The notes below the pieces were generated by a model. That model was given only the letters and a program-made list of their open reading frames with translations, was not told the DNA's origin and made no database searches. 64,000 bases of DNA, taken from the NCBI GenBank assembly GCA_023394615.1, contig JAEXAI010000019.1, forward strand, positions 124,001 to 188,000, in the 5' to 3' direction. Origin of the DNA: Actinomycetes bacterium. GTDB lineage: Bacteria > Actinomycetota > Coriobacteriia > Coriobacteriales > Eggerthellaceae. Both the position numbers and the translations under genes were made by a program. Below, piece by piece: positions 42,450 to 49,842 of this stretch. Numbering within the stretch: the stretch's first letter is position 1; each line of letters opens with the position of its first letter.

Positions 42450-43802
42450 TTATTCCACCTCTGAAAGATCTTTGCCGGTGTGCTCATGCGAAAGAACCAT
42501 AGCAACGAGCGCTACAACTGCGATGCCCACCATGTAGAAAGCAGGGGCGATGGAGTTGCCGGTAACGGATATCAACCAGAATGAAATGTAGCTTGCGGAT
42601 CCACCGAAGATGGCATTGGCCAGATTGAAGCTTAAGGCGAATCCAGAGTAGCGCACGCTGGTGGGGAAGGTCTCGGTTAAATAGCTCGAAAGTGTGCCAT
42701 CGTTGATGGTCAAAATCAAGCACATGAGCAGCTCGACGATAAGGATGGTCGTGAAGTCCAACGTCCCCAGCAGGTTGAAAGCAGGAATAGTGAATACGAT
42801 AAAGCCAATGCAAGCAATAATGAGCATGCGTTTGCGTCCCACGCGGTCGGATATGCGGCCTGATATGAAGATGAAGCCGATATAGGCGACCAGGACGATT
42901 GTCGTGATGGTGGAAGCGGCGGCGGCGTTGTAGTTCAACGTTGCCTCAAGGTAATTGGGAAGATAAGTGAGCACCGCGTAGAAGCCTACAGCATTCAGAA
43001 CGCATGCGCCAAACGAGATGATAAGCTTCTTGAAGTGATGCTTGAACAGGGCACGGATAGGCTTTTCCTCACCGGTTTCGCCCTTTGCCTCCAAGTTCGC
43101 CTGCATCTTTTCGTAGACGGGAGAGTCTTCCAGATGCGAGCGGATGTAGTGGGTCACATAACCCAGAGGACCGGCCAGCCAGAACGGGATGCGCCAACCC
43201 CAGGTAACGACGAACCATGAATCGGCACCCCAGGTGTTGAACATGAACGTCGCGAACAACGAGCCGATCAGAAGGCCGACGGCAGTGGATGCGGGGACCA
43301 TTGAGCAATAGAATCCACGATGGTTCGTGGGAGCGTATTCTGCGATGAACGTCGCGGCACCGGCGTATTCGCCTGAGGCCGAGAAGCTCTGCAGAACGCG
43401 GCAGACCAGAAGCAGAATGGGTGCCCAGATGCCGATCATGGCATAGGTGGGTAAACAGCCGATTAAGAATGTGCCGCCGCTCATCAGCAAAATGGAAATG
43501 GCCAGAGCCCATTTGCGGCCCTTCTTGTCGCCCATGTTGCCCCAGAAGATTGCACCGATGGGCCTGACCAGAAACGCTAAGGCGAACACGCCGAACGTCA
43601 TCATGGTGGCTACCATCTTGTCTTCGCCGGGGAAGAACACCAAGGCGATGACCGTTGCCAGATACGAATAACTGGCATAGTCGAACCACTCGATGAAATT
43701 GCCCATGAACGATGATAGAACGACTTTCTTGAAAGTCTTATGCTTCTCCTCGTCGCTAATATCGTGTAGCGCAGAAGGAGCTGTCGTGGTTTCGGAACTC
43801 AT
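42450..43802 (-). CDS. MFS transporter, metabolite:H+ symporter (MHS) family
   Basis: 450 residues; GAGGAGG upstream. Twelve predicted membrane helices. The N-terminal GNFIEWFDYASYSYL and PIGAIFWGNMGDKKGRKW motifs mark the MHS subfamily (ProP, KgtP, shikimate and citrate carriers). The second half repeats GRISDRVGRKRML. It imports an organic acid or zwitterion with protons; the substrate is unknown. It lies between tetR and an unknown gene in the minus-strand amidinotransferase module, so a substrate tied to arginine or a guanidino compound is conceivable but unproven. Confidence 0.9.
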   Translation of the reverse strand: MSSETTTAPSALHDISDEEKHKTFKKVVLSSFMGNFIEWFDYASYSYLATVIALVFFPGEDKMVATMMTFGVFALAFLVRPIGAIFWGNMGDKKGRKWALAISILLMSGGTFLIGCLPTYAMIGIWAPILLLVCRVLQSFSASGEYAGAATFIAEYAPTNHRGFYCSMVPASTAVGLLIGSLFATFMFNTWGADSWFVVTWGWRIPFWLAGPLGYVTHYIRSHLEDSPVYEKMQANLEAKGETGEEKPIRALFKHHFKKLIISFGACVLNAVGFYAVLTYLPNYLEATLNYNAAAASTITTIVLVAYIGFIFISGRISDRVGRKRMLIIACIGFIVFTIPAFNLLGTLDFTTILIVELLMCLILTINDGTLSSYLTETFPTSVRYSGFALSFNLANAIFGGSASYISFWLISVTGNSIAPAFYMVGIAVVALVAMVLSHEHTGKDLSEVE

Positions 43803-43984
43803 AGAAACCTCCTCTTTAAAGGCGTCTGTCGGATGTGGCGCCTGGACTTAATAAGATTATACCTGTTGTGATGAAAGGCGTCCGATTTTATTGGGAGGGT
43901 TTTGAGATGTTTACCCTGCGTTAACAAAAACGGTCGGTTTCAAGCCTCAATGGCATTTGTTCTGATTTGATTCGGGGCGACTGA

Positions 43985-43994
43985 TGCATGTGCA
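43985..43994. promoter_or_regulatory. TGCAnnTGCA palindrome, site 2
   Basis: TGCATGTGCA within TGATgcatgtgcAATCA, in the 257-bp gap upstream of the MHS transporter gene. Confidence 0.35.
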
Positions 43995-44059
43995 ATCAGC
44001 CGCCCCGCGTGCCGTTCCCAATCGGTGCAGAGACGTGGAATTGATCGGGAAGTGCGAAA

Positions 44060-44620
44060 CTAGTATTCGAATATCAGATCGGATTGTGCTTTGCTGGCCT
44101 TATCGATAAAGGCGCGTGTGGCTTTTTGACCACCTTGGACAAGCTTCTCCAGCACAATGCGCTTCAAGCGCGGGTACTCGTTTATGCCATACCATGCGAA
44201 AGCGGTGCCGGCCACGTAGGCCTCAACGATGGAGTGGACGGGGGCGCTGGCATCGCGCTTGGCGTCGGCTGCCAGATACTCCTGAATCTCGTCGGCGCAA
44301 ACTTCACGGATGACCTGCTCGTTTATCTCTAAGTCGCGTGCGAGGCGCTCAAGCTGATACGTTACTTCGGCATCGTTTGCATGTGGGAAATACGTTACGT
44401 CGAACGTGACGGCGGCGACGCCTGAAGCCTTGGCGAATTCCAGCAAATCGTCGAGTTTCATCATCTGCACATGGTTTTCCGTGCGCTCTGTGATGTCTAG
44501 TTCGGCGGGAAAGCCTTTCATGCCGCGAGCCTCGATGGCGGCCGTCAGCTCGTTTTCGGGGATAGCGGGCTCGAAAGTCATATCAGTTTTGATATGCACG
44601 AGCGTTTTCGTTATCTTCAT
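44060..44620 (-). CDS. Conserved-looking protein of unknown function in the amidinotransferase module
   Basis: 186 residues; GAAGGGA upstream. No membrane segments or known catalytic motif. The N-terminal half has beta-strand-like segments (KTLVHIKTDM, AAVTFDVTYFPH), and the C-terminal half is helical and charged (TYQLERLARDLEINEQVIREV). Family not recognised. It starts 57 bp after the EamA transporter gene stop on the same strand, so they are probably cotranscribed. Confidence 0.65.
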   Translation of the reverse strand: MKITKTLVHIKTDMTFEPAIPENELTAAIEARGMKGFPAELDITERTENHVQMMKLDDLLEFAKASGVAAVTFDVTYFPHANDAEVTYQLERLARDLEINEQVIREVCADEIQEYLAADAKRDASAPVHSIVEAYVAGTAFAWYGINEYPRLKRIVLEKLVQGGQKATRAFIDKASKAQSDLIFEY

Positions 44621-44677
44621 ATGTCACAGATCCCTTCTATTGGGTCGCAGTGGGCGAGGGAAGGGGGCAAAGCGCAA

Positions 44678-45811
44678 TTAGCGCAGGCCCTCTTTCATTT
44701 CCTCTTCGGCGATATGGTCGGCCAAATTCTCGCTGATAGTCTCTTCTTGCTTCTGTTTGCGGCTGGCGACCATGGCCTTCAAAGAAGGCACAGCACCACC
44801 GCAGATAATCAGTGCGCCGCCTATGATGGTATTAACCGTCAGAGGCTCGCCGAATACGACTAGGCCGGTAAAGATGGCCACGGGGACTTCCCAGTAAGCG
44901 ATCGTGCCATAGTCGGCTGCCGGAAGATTGCGACCTGCAACAAGCAAGAAGCCCAAGGCGATAGGTCCGCAGATGATCCACAACAGCACTGCGCCAATCC
45001 AGTTGAATGTAGTGAAGTGCACGTTCAGAGCCCAGTTTTCCATGCCGGGCTGTGCGCCGAGGGCATTCAACACGATGGTGATAGCGCCTGCGCCCAAAGC
45101 AGCAAAGATGAAGTTCCATACGCCACGAGCGGTGGTGTCGGCATCTTTGCGATAGCCGTTGAAGAACATCGAAGCGCCATAGAAGAAACCGGAAGCCAGG
45201 CCGAATGCGTCGCCTAAGCCCTTTTGAGGGAACTCAGGTGTGGAAGTAACCAAGCTGAAGTCGAGGAAGAAACCCTTGCTGGAAAAGCCCATCAGGTTTT
45301 CGCCGAACAACATACCTACGAACACCATGACCAAGCAGCCCCATTGAAGGCCTGACATTGGTTCTTTTCTGAATATCTTGGCTAAAAGCACGCAAATGAC
45401 AGGACCAATATAGATGAACAGCACGGCATTGGATACGGTGGTCAAAAGCGTAGATGTCACATAGCAAGCCAAGGACATGCCAATCATCAAACCACCCAAG
45501 GCAATGGAGGGGGTCAATTTCAGTTTCTTGAACACCTGTACCTTGCGCGTCGCGAACATCAGGATAACGAAGAATATCACGCCCATAGTCATTCGACCAA
45601 CGGCCATCAATGCCCCGATGCTGTCGCCTGCATTTAAGCCTTGGGTAGAGTCGAACAAATTCGTGCGGGTGGCCCAGCGGCTGAACAAGGGCACTAAGCC
45701 CATGCCCGTTGCCGATATCAGCATGGCTATGGTGCCCCAGCCGATATTCATCTTGTACTTACCGCTCCCATCGCCGGTTTCGGCCGGTTTGGTTTCCTTT
45801 GACGTTGCCAT
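44678..45811 (-). CDS. EamA/DMT-superfamily transporter
   Basis: 377 residues; AAGGAGGGG upstream. Ten predicted membrane helices in two EamA halves (about 20-170 and 210-340), with hydrophilic ends. DMT proteins of this type usually export or exchange small metabolites such as amino acids. It lies directly downstream of the amidinotransferase gene, separated by a terminator at 45962-45999, and has its own promoter region with the palindrome at 45834-45848. Confidence 0.88.
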   Translation of the reverse strand: MATSKETKPAETGDGSGKYKMNIGWGTIAMLISATGMGLVPLFSRWATRTNLFDSTQGLNAGDSIGALMAVGRMTMGVIFFVILMFATRKVQVFKKLKLTPSIALGGLMIGMSLACYVTSTLLTTVSNAVLFIYIGPVICVLLAKIFRKEPMSGLQWGCLVMVFVGMLFGENLMGFSSKGFFLDFSLVTSTPEFPQKGLGDAFGLASGFFYGASMFFNGYRKDADTTARGVWNFIFAALGAGAITIVLNALGAQPGMENWALNVHFTTFNWIGAVLLWIICGPIALGFLLVAGRNLPAADYGTIAYWEVPVAIFTGLVVFGEPLTVNTIIGGALIICGGAVPSLKAMVASRKQKQEETISENLADHIAEEEMKEGLR

Positions 45812-45833
45812 GAACCCCTCCTTTTCTGTTTTG

Positions 45834-45848
45834 AGACAAAACTTGTCT
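45834..45848. promoter_or_regulatory. Perfect operator-like palindrome upstream of the EamA gene
   Basis: AGACAAaacTTGTCT, six-base arms with a 3-bp centre, ending 22 bp before the EamA ATG at 45811. The form matches TetR-type operators and a TetR gene lies in the same cluster; the link is inference. Confidence 0.5.
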
Positions 45849-45961
45849 AATCCCCCTATAGGGAGGATGTTTCAATGTATTTGTTTGGGATGTTAATCGT
45901 GCTGGGGGAGTCGCTCTCTCGGTGCTCTTCCAACACGATCGTGAAGCGTAAAATTCCAGAC

Positions 45962-45999
45962 AAAAGGGGGTTCAGCTCCTTGAAGAAACCGAACCCCCT
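45962..45999 (-). terminator. Intrinsic terminator of the amidinotransferase gene
   Basis: Arms AGGGGGTTC (45965-45973) and GAACCCCCT (45991-45999); on the minus strand TTTTG follows. Confidence 0.88.
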
Positions 46000-46040
46000 T
46001 TCTTGTCAGTAGTCCTATGCCTTAGCAGGCGAGTTGAAAA

Positions 46041-47189
46041 CTAGTCGTTCCACATTTCGGGACGGACGAGCGTGCAGTCCTTGACGCGGTTCGGGAAGTA
46101 ATCCTCGCATCCGCCTTCGCGATAGACGTCTGCGGTGGAGCAATGCAGGCCGCCGCCGAACGGATAAGCGTCGCGCAGGTCGCAAGGAATAACGTTCATG
46201 CCCAACTTGTCCATCTGCTCCTGCTGATGCACTTCGGAAGCCTCGACGATGACGGTCTTGGGGTCCAGCACCAGGCAGTTCATGGACAGCCACACGGAGC
46301 TGTAGCACAGCGCAGGCGGTTCGGTGTGAGCCGGCTGAGCGGCGTCGACAACTTCCCAGCCATTGGCCTTGAAGATGTCGAGCTGGCCCTCGGCTGCGTG
46401 ACGATGCGGGTTGTTGATGATCAGGCCCGGACGCAGCGGCACGAAGGTCGCGTCGATGTGGATAGGATACGGGTCGCCAGGGAAGTTCATGGCATGGATG
46501 CGCAGTTCAGGATAGTAGCGCTGGAACCATTCCATGGCTGCACGGTTGGTGGTCAGGCCGTGCTGGATGAAGACGTCTTTGCCCATACGCATGAGGTCGG
46601 CTGCGTCCCACATCGGCTCAACTTCAGTGGTCACGAAGTCTTTGGCAGCGGTCCTCTTCAGACGGTCTTCCAGAGAGATCTTCTCGTCGTAGTAGTCATG
46701 CTTGTAAGACCTGTTGGTCAAACGGGGGCGGGGAGCCTGGGTCCACAGGAACTCGGGATCCTCCTCGAAGTACTGCTCCATCAGGGGCCAGTACGCCAAG
46801 TACTCGAAGTAACGGCAGCGGAAGCTGTTGGCTGCGGACATGATCTCGTTGCCCATGGTCAGCAGGATGTCGCGAGGAGGCATGCAGGTCATCATGGAGT
46901 CGTTGCGGAAGTCGGGGGTGCCGATTGCCTGGTTCCACTGCAGAGGAGTGGGACGGTCGACGATGACGCCGTGGTCTTCAAGAATCTTGACGAGGTTCTC
47001 GAGGCATTCGTTGCCGCGCTCGACGGTGGCGAGAGGACGGAGGCCCCACATGCCGCGCATCTCAGAGTCGACAGGCACCTTCTCGGAGGTGGCGGGCTCC
47101 TCGGGCGGAATCATGGAATTGTCGCAGCGACCGACGATAACGCGCTTCAGCGGATCCCAGTCGTTCCATGAGTTTACGATCTTTGCCAT
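46041..47189 (-). CDS. Glycine-amidinotransferase-family enzyme (L-arginine amidinotransferase)
   Basis: 382 residues; AAAGGAG upstream. The whole chain aligns by memory with L-arginine:glycine amidinotransferase: NSWNDWDPLKRVIVGR at the start, MPPRDILLTMGNEI, RCRYFEYLAYWPL, Asp195 in EPMWDAADLMRMGKD, His244 in PIHIDATFVPL, and nucleophilic Cys350 in GGGLHCSTADV. Asp-His spacing (49) equals that of the human enzyme and His-Cys (106) is close to its 104. It should move the amidino group of arginine to an amine, releasing ornithine. It lacks arginine deiminase motifs. Acceptor unknown. Monocistronic, with its own terminator. Confidence 0.88.
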   Translation of the reverse strand: MAKIVNSWNDWDPLKRVIVGRCDNSMIPPEEPATSEKVPVDSEMRGMWGLRPLATVERGNECLENLVKILEDHGVIVDRPTPLQWNQAIGTPDFRNDSMMTCMPPRDILLTMGNEIMSAANSFRCRYFEYLAYWPLMEQYFEEDPEFLWTQAPRPRLTNRSYKHDYYDEKISLEDRLKRTAAKDFVTTEVEPMWDAADLMRMGKDVFIQHGLTTNRAAMEWFQRYYPELRIHAMNFPGDPYPIHIDATFVPLRPGLIINNPHRHAAEGQLDIFKANGWEVVDAAQPAHTEPPALCYSSVWLSMNCLVLDPKTVIVEASEVHQQEQMDKLGMNVIPCDLRDAYPFGGGLHCSTADVYREGGCEDYFPNRVKDCTLVRPEMWND

Positions 47190-47288
47190 AGCGAAACTCC
47201 TTTCTTGGAAGTCTTTCCGGCTTCCTTTACCAAACTAAAACTACTACTTCTTATGCAGCAACCGACTTATATAAAAACTCAGAAGATC

Positions 47289-47328
47289 GATGTCGGAAGA
47301 AACCTAAACTTTGTGTTCTTCCGGCATC
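47289..47328. other. Inverted repeat in the amidinotransferase leader
   Basis: GATGTCGGAAGAA (47289-47301) and TTCTTCCGGCATC (47316-47328), 12 of 13 positions complementary, about 100-140 bp upstream of the amidinotransferase start. Confidence 0.55.
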
Positions 47329-47394
47329 TTGTAGGATCTGCCGAGCTATCTACAGTTTCCGGATTGCTCATGTCTGCATTATAGGACGGTTTTT

Positions 47395-47405
47395 GTGCAC
47401 TTGCA
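47395..47405. promoter_or_regulatory. TGCAnnTGCA palindrome, site 3
   Basis: GTGCACTTGCA on the plus strand (TGCAAGTGCAC on the minus strand), 206 bp upstream of the amidinotransferase start. Confidence 0.4.
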
Positions 47406-47471
47406 AGAAAATATTATGAGGGTATAAAGGGCAATTTTAGAAATAATGAATAAATAATGTATTCAGAATCT

Positions 47472-47481
47472 TGCAATTGCA
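47472..47481. promoter_or_regulatory. TGCAnnTGCA palindrome, site 4
   Basis: TGCAATTGCA within CTTGCAATTGCATAAA, 67 bp from site 3, upstream of the amidinotransferase gene. Confidence 0.4.
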
Positions 47482-47853
47482 TAAAACGGGATATTTGAGG
47501 TTTTAAAACGGAAAAATATTTTTTCAACTGTCCGAAAACAACTCCAGAAATCAGGTGAGAGCTTCCGAAAACACCTCTAGATATACCATTCGCGGGTCAA
47601 AACCAGCTACACGTTTTGACATGCTGCTGTGCCTTTTCATGAACCTTACGCCCACTGCTTTGCTGAGACGCTCATGTCGCATGCGCTCGCCCATGCAAGG
47701 TTTTCGAAAGGTTTCTGAAAGGTTTTCGTCAAGGTGTCCCTGCGATGATGGAACTGGCTGCCGACGGGGCAGCTTCAGGGGGATCGGTGAAAGCAGATGA
47801 GCACATCAGGCATCGGCATGTGGGTAAAAGATGGAGAGTCCGCAGGGTTTTCC

Positions 47854-47882
47854 TTGCGCAATCATCGCGCGTTTGTTACGAT
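47854..47882 (+). promoter_or_regulatory. rpsF operon promoter
   Basis: TTGCGC (47854-47859), 17-bp spacer, TACGAT (47877-47882). Predicted start near 47889 gives a 67-nt leader. Confidence 0.65.
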
Positions 47883-47898
47883 ACTGCAGCTAAATCCT

Positions 47899-47955
47899 GC
47901 TTCGGATAAACGCCTTTTCAGCTCCGAAGCCGTTAAGTCCGAAGGAGGTGAGCTG
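47899..47955 (+). promoter_or_regulatory. Structured rpsF leader, possible S6:S18 autoregulatory site
   Basis: CTTCGGA (47900-47906) can pair with TCCGAAG at 47923-47929 or with TCCGAAG at 47938-47944, which adjoins the ribosome-binding site GAAGGAGG. CAGCTC (47919-47924) can pair with GAGCTG (47950-47955) just before the ATG. Alternative folds could expose or hide the site. S6:S18 leader autoregulation is known in other bacteria; identity here is inferred. Confidence 0.5.
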
Positions 47956-48249
47956 ATGAAGGCTTATGAATTGCTGTATTTTGTAGCTCCGTCGATCGAC
48001 GAAGACTCCCGTATTGCTGTTGCACAACGCATCGAATCCATTGTTTCCGAGGGAAACGGTGAAATCGACAATGTGGAAGAGTGGGGCAAGCGCAAACTTG
48101 CTTACGAGGTAGAAGGTTTGACCGAGGGCGACTACACACTCGTCAACTTCCATGCAGATCCCGACAATATCGCCGAGCTCGATCGCGTCCTGCGCATCAG
48201 TGATGTTGCAAAACGTCACATGATTGTGCGTCGCAACGACCGCGACTAA
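47956..48249 (+). CDS. rpsF: Ribosomal protein S6
   Basis: 97 residues from ATG 47956 with a strong GAAGGAGG; a longer upstream frame is non-coding leader. Matches bS6 in length and sequence (MKAYELLYFVAPS, EEWGKRKLAYEVEG, EGDYTLVNFHAD, MIVRRND). Binds S18 and 16S rRNA in the 30S platform. First gene of rpsF-ssb-rpsR-rplI. Confidence 0.97.
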   Translation: MKAYELLYFVAPSIDEDSRIAVAQRIESIVSEGNGEIDNVEEWGKRKLAYEVEGLTEGDYTLVNFHADPDNIAELDRVLRISDVAKRHMIVRRNDRD

Positions 48250-48303
48250 TGTATGAGGGAGTAGATGGATGCGTCCATCGAGCATGAGAGTAAGGATAAG
48301 ACC

Positions 48304-48741
48304 ATGAGCATAAACCGAGTGATCATTAGCGGAAACCTGACGCGCGACCCTGAATTGCGCTCGACTGCCGGCGGACTGCCGGTGCTGGGATTCGGCGTTG
48401 CGGTCAACGACCGTCGCAAAAACCAGCAGACTGGTGAGTGGGAAGACTACCCGAATTTCGTGGATTGCACGATGTTCGGCACCCGCGCCCAGAGCATTTC
48501 GAATTTCCTGCATAAGGGAAGCAAAGTAGCCATCGAAGGCAAACTGCGCTGGTCCCAGTGGGAGCGCGAAGGTCAGAAGCGAAGCAAGATCGAAGTCATC
48601 GTCGATGAGATAGAGTTTATGTCTCCGCGCGACGGAGGCTCCTCGGCATCGTATGTACCGCAAGCCCCAGCCCAAGCGGCCCCGGTGCAAGCGGCGCCGG
48701 CGGTGAACGCTTCGGTCTATGATGAAGACATCCCATTTTAG
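48304..48741 (+). CDS. ssb: Single-stranded DNA-binding protein
   Basis: 145 residues from ATG 48304. OB-fold at about 1-105 (MSINRVIISGNLTRDPELR, FVDCTMFGTRA, KGSKVAIEGKLRWSQWE), then an Ala/Pro/Gln-rich linker and the conserved acidic tip YDEDIPF that recruits replication and repair partners. Lies between rpsF and rpsR, the usual arrangement. Confidence 0.97.
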   Translation: MSINRVIISGNLTRDPELRSTAGGLPVLGFGVAVNDRRKNQQTGEWEDYPNFVDCTMFGTRAQSISNFLHKGSKVAIEGKLRWSQWEREGQKRSKIEVIVDEIEFMSPRDGGSSASYVPQAPAQAAPVQAAPAVNASVYDEDIPF

Positions 48742-48764
48742 GGAACACGAAAAAGAGGTTTTAA

Positions 48765-49028
48765 ATGTCTGAATACGTGAAGCAGCCTCGTCGCAAGTAC
48801 TGCCAGTTCTGCAAAGAAAAGACCGAGTACATCGACTATAAAGATACTCAGATGCTGCGTAAATATGTAACCGACCGCGGAAAAATCAAGCCGCGTCGCG
48901 TGACGGGTGCCTGCACCCAGCATCAACGCGACATTGCAAACGCCGTCAAACGCGCTCGTGCAATGGCCTTGATGCCCTATGCCGTTCCTGCCGTTAGCGG
49001 CCGCGGCGACCGCCGCAAGCGCGATTAA
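48765..49028 (+). CDS. rpsR: Ribosomal protein S18
   Basis: 87 residues. Basic protein with the S18 signature (CQFCKEKTEYIDYKDTQML, RKYVTDRGKIKPRRVTG, HQRDIANAVKRAR). AAGAGG upstream. The N-terminal CQFC pair is a zinc-type variant of S18. S6 partner in the 30S subunit. Confidence 0.97.
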   Translation: MSEYVKQPRRKYCQFCKEKTEYIDYKDTQMLRKYVTDRGKIKPRRVTGACTQHQRDIANAVKRARAMALMPYAVPAVSGRGDRRKRD

Positions 49029-49041
49029 CAGGAGGCATGAC

Positions 49042-49611
49042 ATGAAAGTGATTTTGCTCCAAGAAGTGAAAGGGAAAGGTATCGAAGGCGATGTCATATC
49101 CGTCGCAGACGGTTTCGCCAACAATTACCTGCTCCCCCGCAAGATGGCCGTGCTAGCAACGAAGGGCAACCTCAAGCAGCTCGATCAGCGCCGTCACAAC
49201 ATTGCCAAACGCGAAGAAGGTCGCATCGCTGCAGCCAACCAGATGAATGATTCTCTGAATGGTCTGACGGTGCTCGTGAACGCTCGCGTTGGCGAAGAGG
49301 GACAGCTGTTCGGATCAGTCACCACGCAGATGATTGCCGACGCTCTGAAAGAGCAGTTCGAAATCGAGATCGACAAGAAACTCATCGACCTTGCCGCCCC
49401 TATCAAAACGGCTGGCAAGCATCAGGCGAACGTTTCTTTGCATCGCGACGTTAAAAGCACACTCAACCTGCTGGTCGGGGATGCTGACACTCTGGCAGCT
49501 ATCGAAGCCGAAGATGTTGCAGAAGAGATTGTTGAAGACGTAGTCGAGACCGTCATCGAAGATGCGGTTATCGCCGAAGCTATCGAAGAAGCAGAGGAAT
49601 CCGCCGAGTAA
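49042..49611 (+). CDS. rplI: Ribosomal protein L9
   Basis: 189 residues from ATG 49042 (AGGAGG upstream). N-terminal L9 domain MKVILLQEVKGKGIEGD and FANNYLLPRKMAV, long helix at about 45-75, and C-terminal domain to about 150. A Glu/Val/Ala-rich acidic extension of about 40 residues makes it longer than the usual 148-150. Two tandem terminators follow. Confidence 0.96.
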   Translation: MKVILLQEVKGKGIEGDVISVADGFANNYLLPRKMAVLATKGNLKQLDQRRHNIAKREEGRIAAANQMNDSLNGLTVLVNARVGEEGQLFGSVTTQMIADALKEQFEIEIDKKLIDLAAPIKTAGKHQANVSLHRDVKSTLNLLVGDADTLAAIEAEDVAEEIVEDVVETVIEDAVIAEAIEEAEESAE

Positions 49612-49626
49612 TCGGACGATTCTCGC

Positions 49627-49654
49627 GCACCGCTGCAAAACGGTGCTCTCTTTT
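49627..49654 (+). terminator. First terminator after rplI
   Basis: GCACCG (49627-49632) pairs with CGGTGC (49641-49646); TCTCTTTT follows. Confidence 0.75.
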
Positions 49655-49660
49655 GCCTTG

Positions 49661-49699
49661 AACCTCCCCAAAGACATTACGTCGATGGGGAGGTTTTTT
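49661..49699 (+). terminator. Second terminator after rplI
   Basis: AACCTCCCCA (49661-49670) pairs perfectly with TGGGGAGGTT (49686-49695), running into TTTTTT. Confidence 0.9.
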
Positions 49700-49842
49700 C
49701 GTTGGCCTATCATGTGCATCGGTGCGCCTGTGGGATACTGGATAAAACTTGAAGCATACCTATGATTGAACCCATATCAGCTGCATGCTCGAGGCAACAT
49801 GGGTGATGTGCGAACGGTGAAACGAAAAGGGATTTATCGATT

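Larger units (their letters stand above)
47190..47955. other. 766-bp divergent region between amidinotransferase and rpsF
   Basis: An AT-rich stretch at about 47380-47560 holds two TGCAnnTGCA palindromes (47396-47405 and 47472-47481), and TGAAT/ATTCA half-sites at 47447-47465 that recall ArgR boxes but with a 9-bp gap. An inverted repeat at 47289-47328 lies in the amidinotransferase leader. The rpsF promoter (47854-47882) and structured leader complete it. No gene supported. Confidence 0.6.

Noticed and set aside
46143..47171. 342-codon plus-strand frame opposite the amidinotransferase
   Set aside because: Antisense shadow of a gene with clear catalytic motifs.
46041..47189. Annotation as arginine deiminase
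   Set aside because: The start motif, internal motifs and GGGLHCSTADV Cys context match glycine/inosamine amidinotransferases, not ArcA.
47447..47465. ArgR box upstream of the amidinotransferase
   Set aside because: TGAAT and ATTCA half-sites are 9 bp apart rather than the usual 4, so kept only as a remark.
47555..47800. 81-codon frame in the amidinotransferase-rpsF gap
   Set aside because: No start signal, atypical composition, and it sits in promoter/leader DNA.
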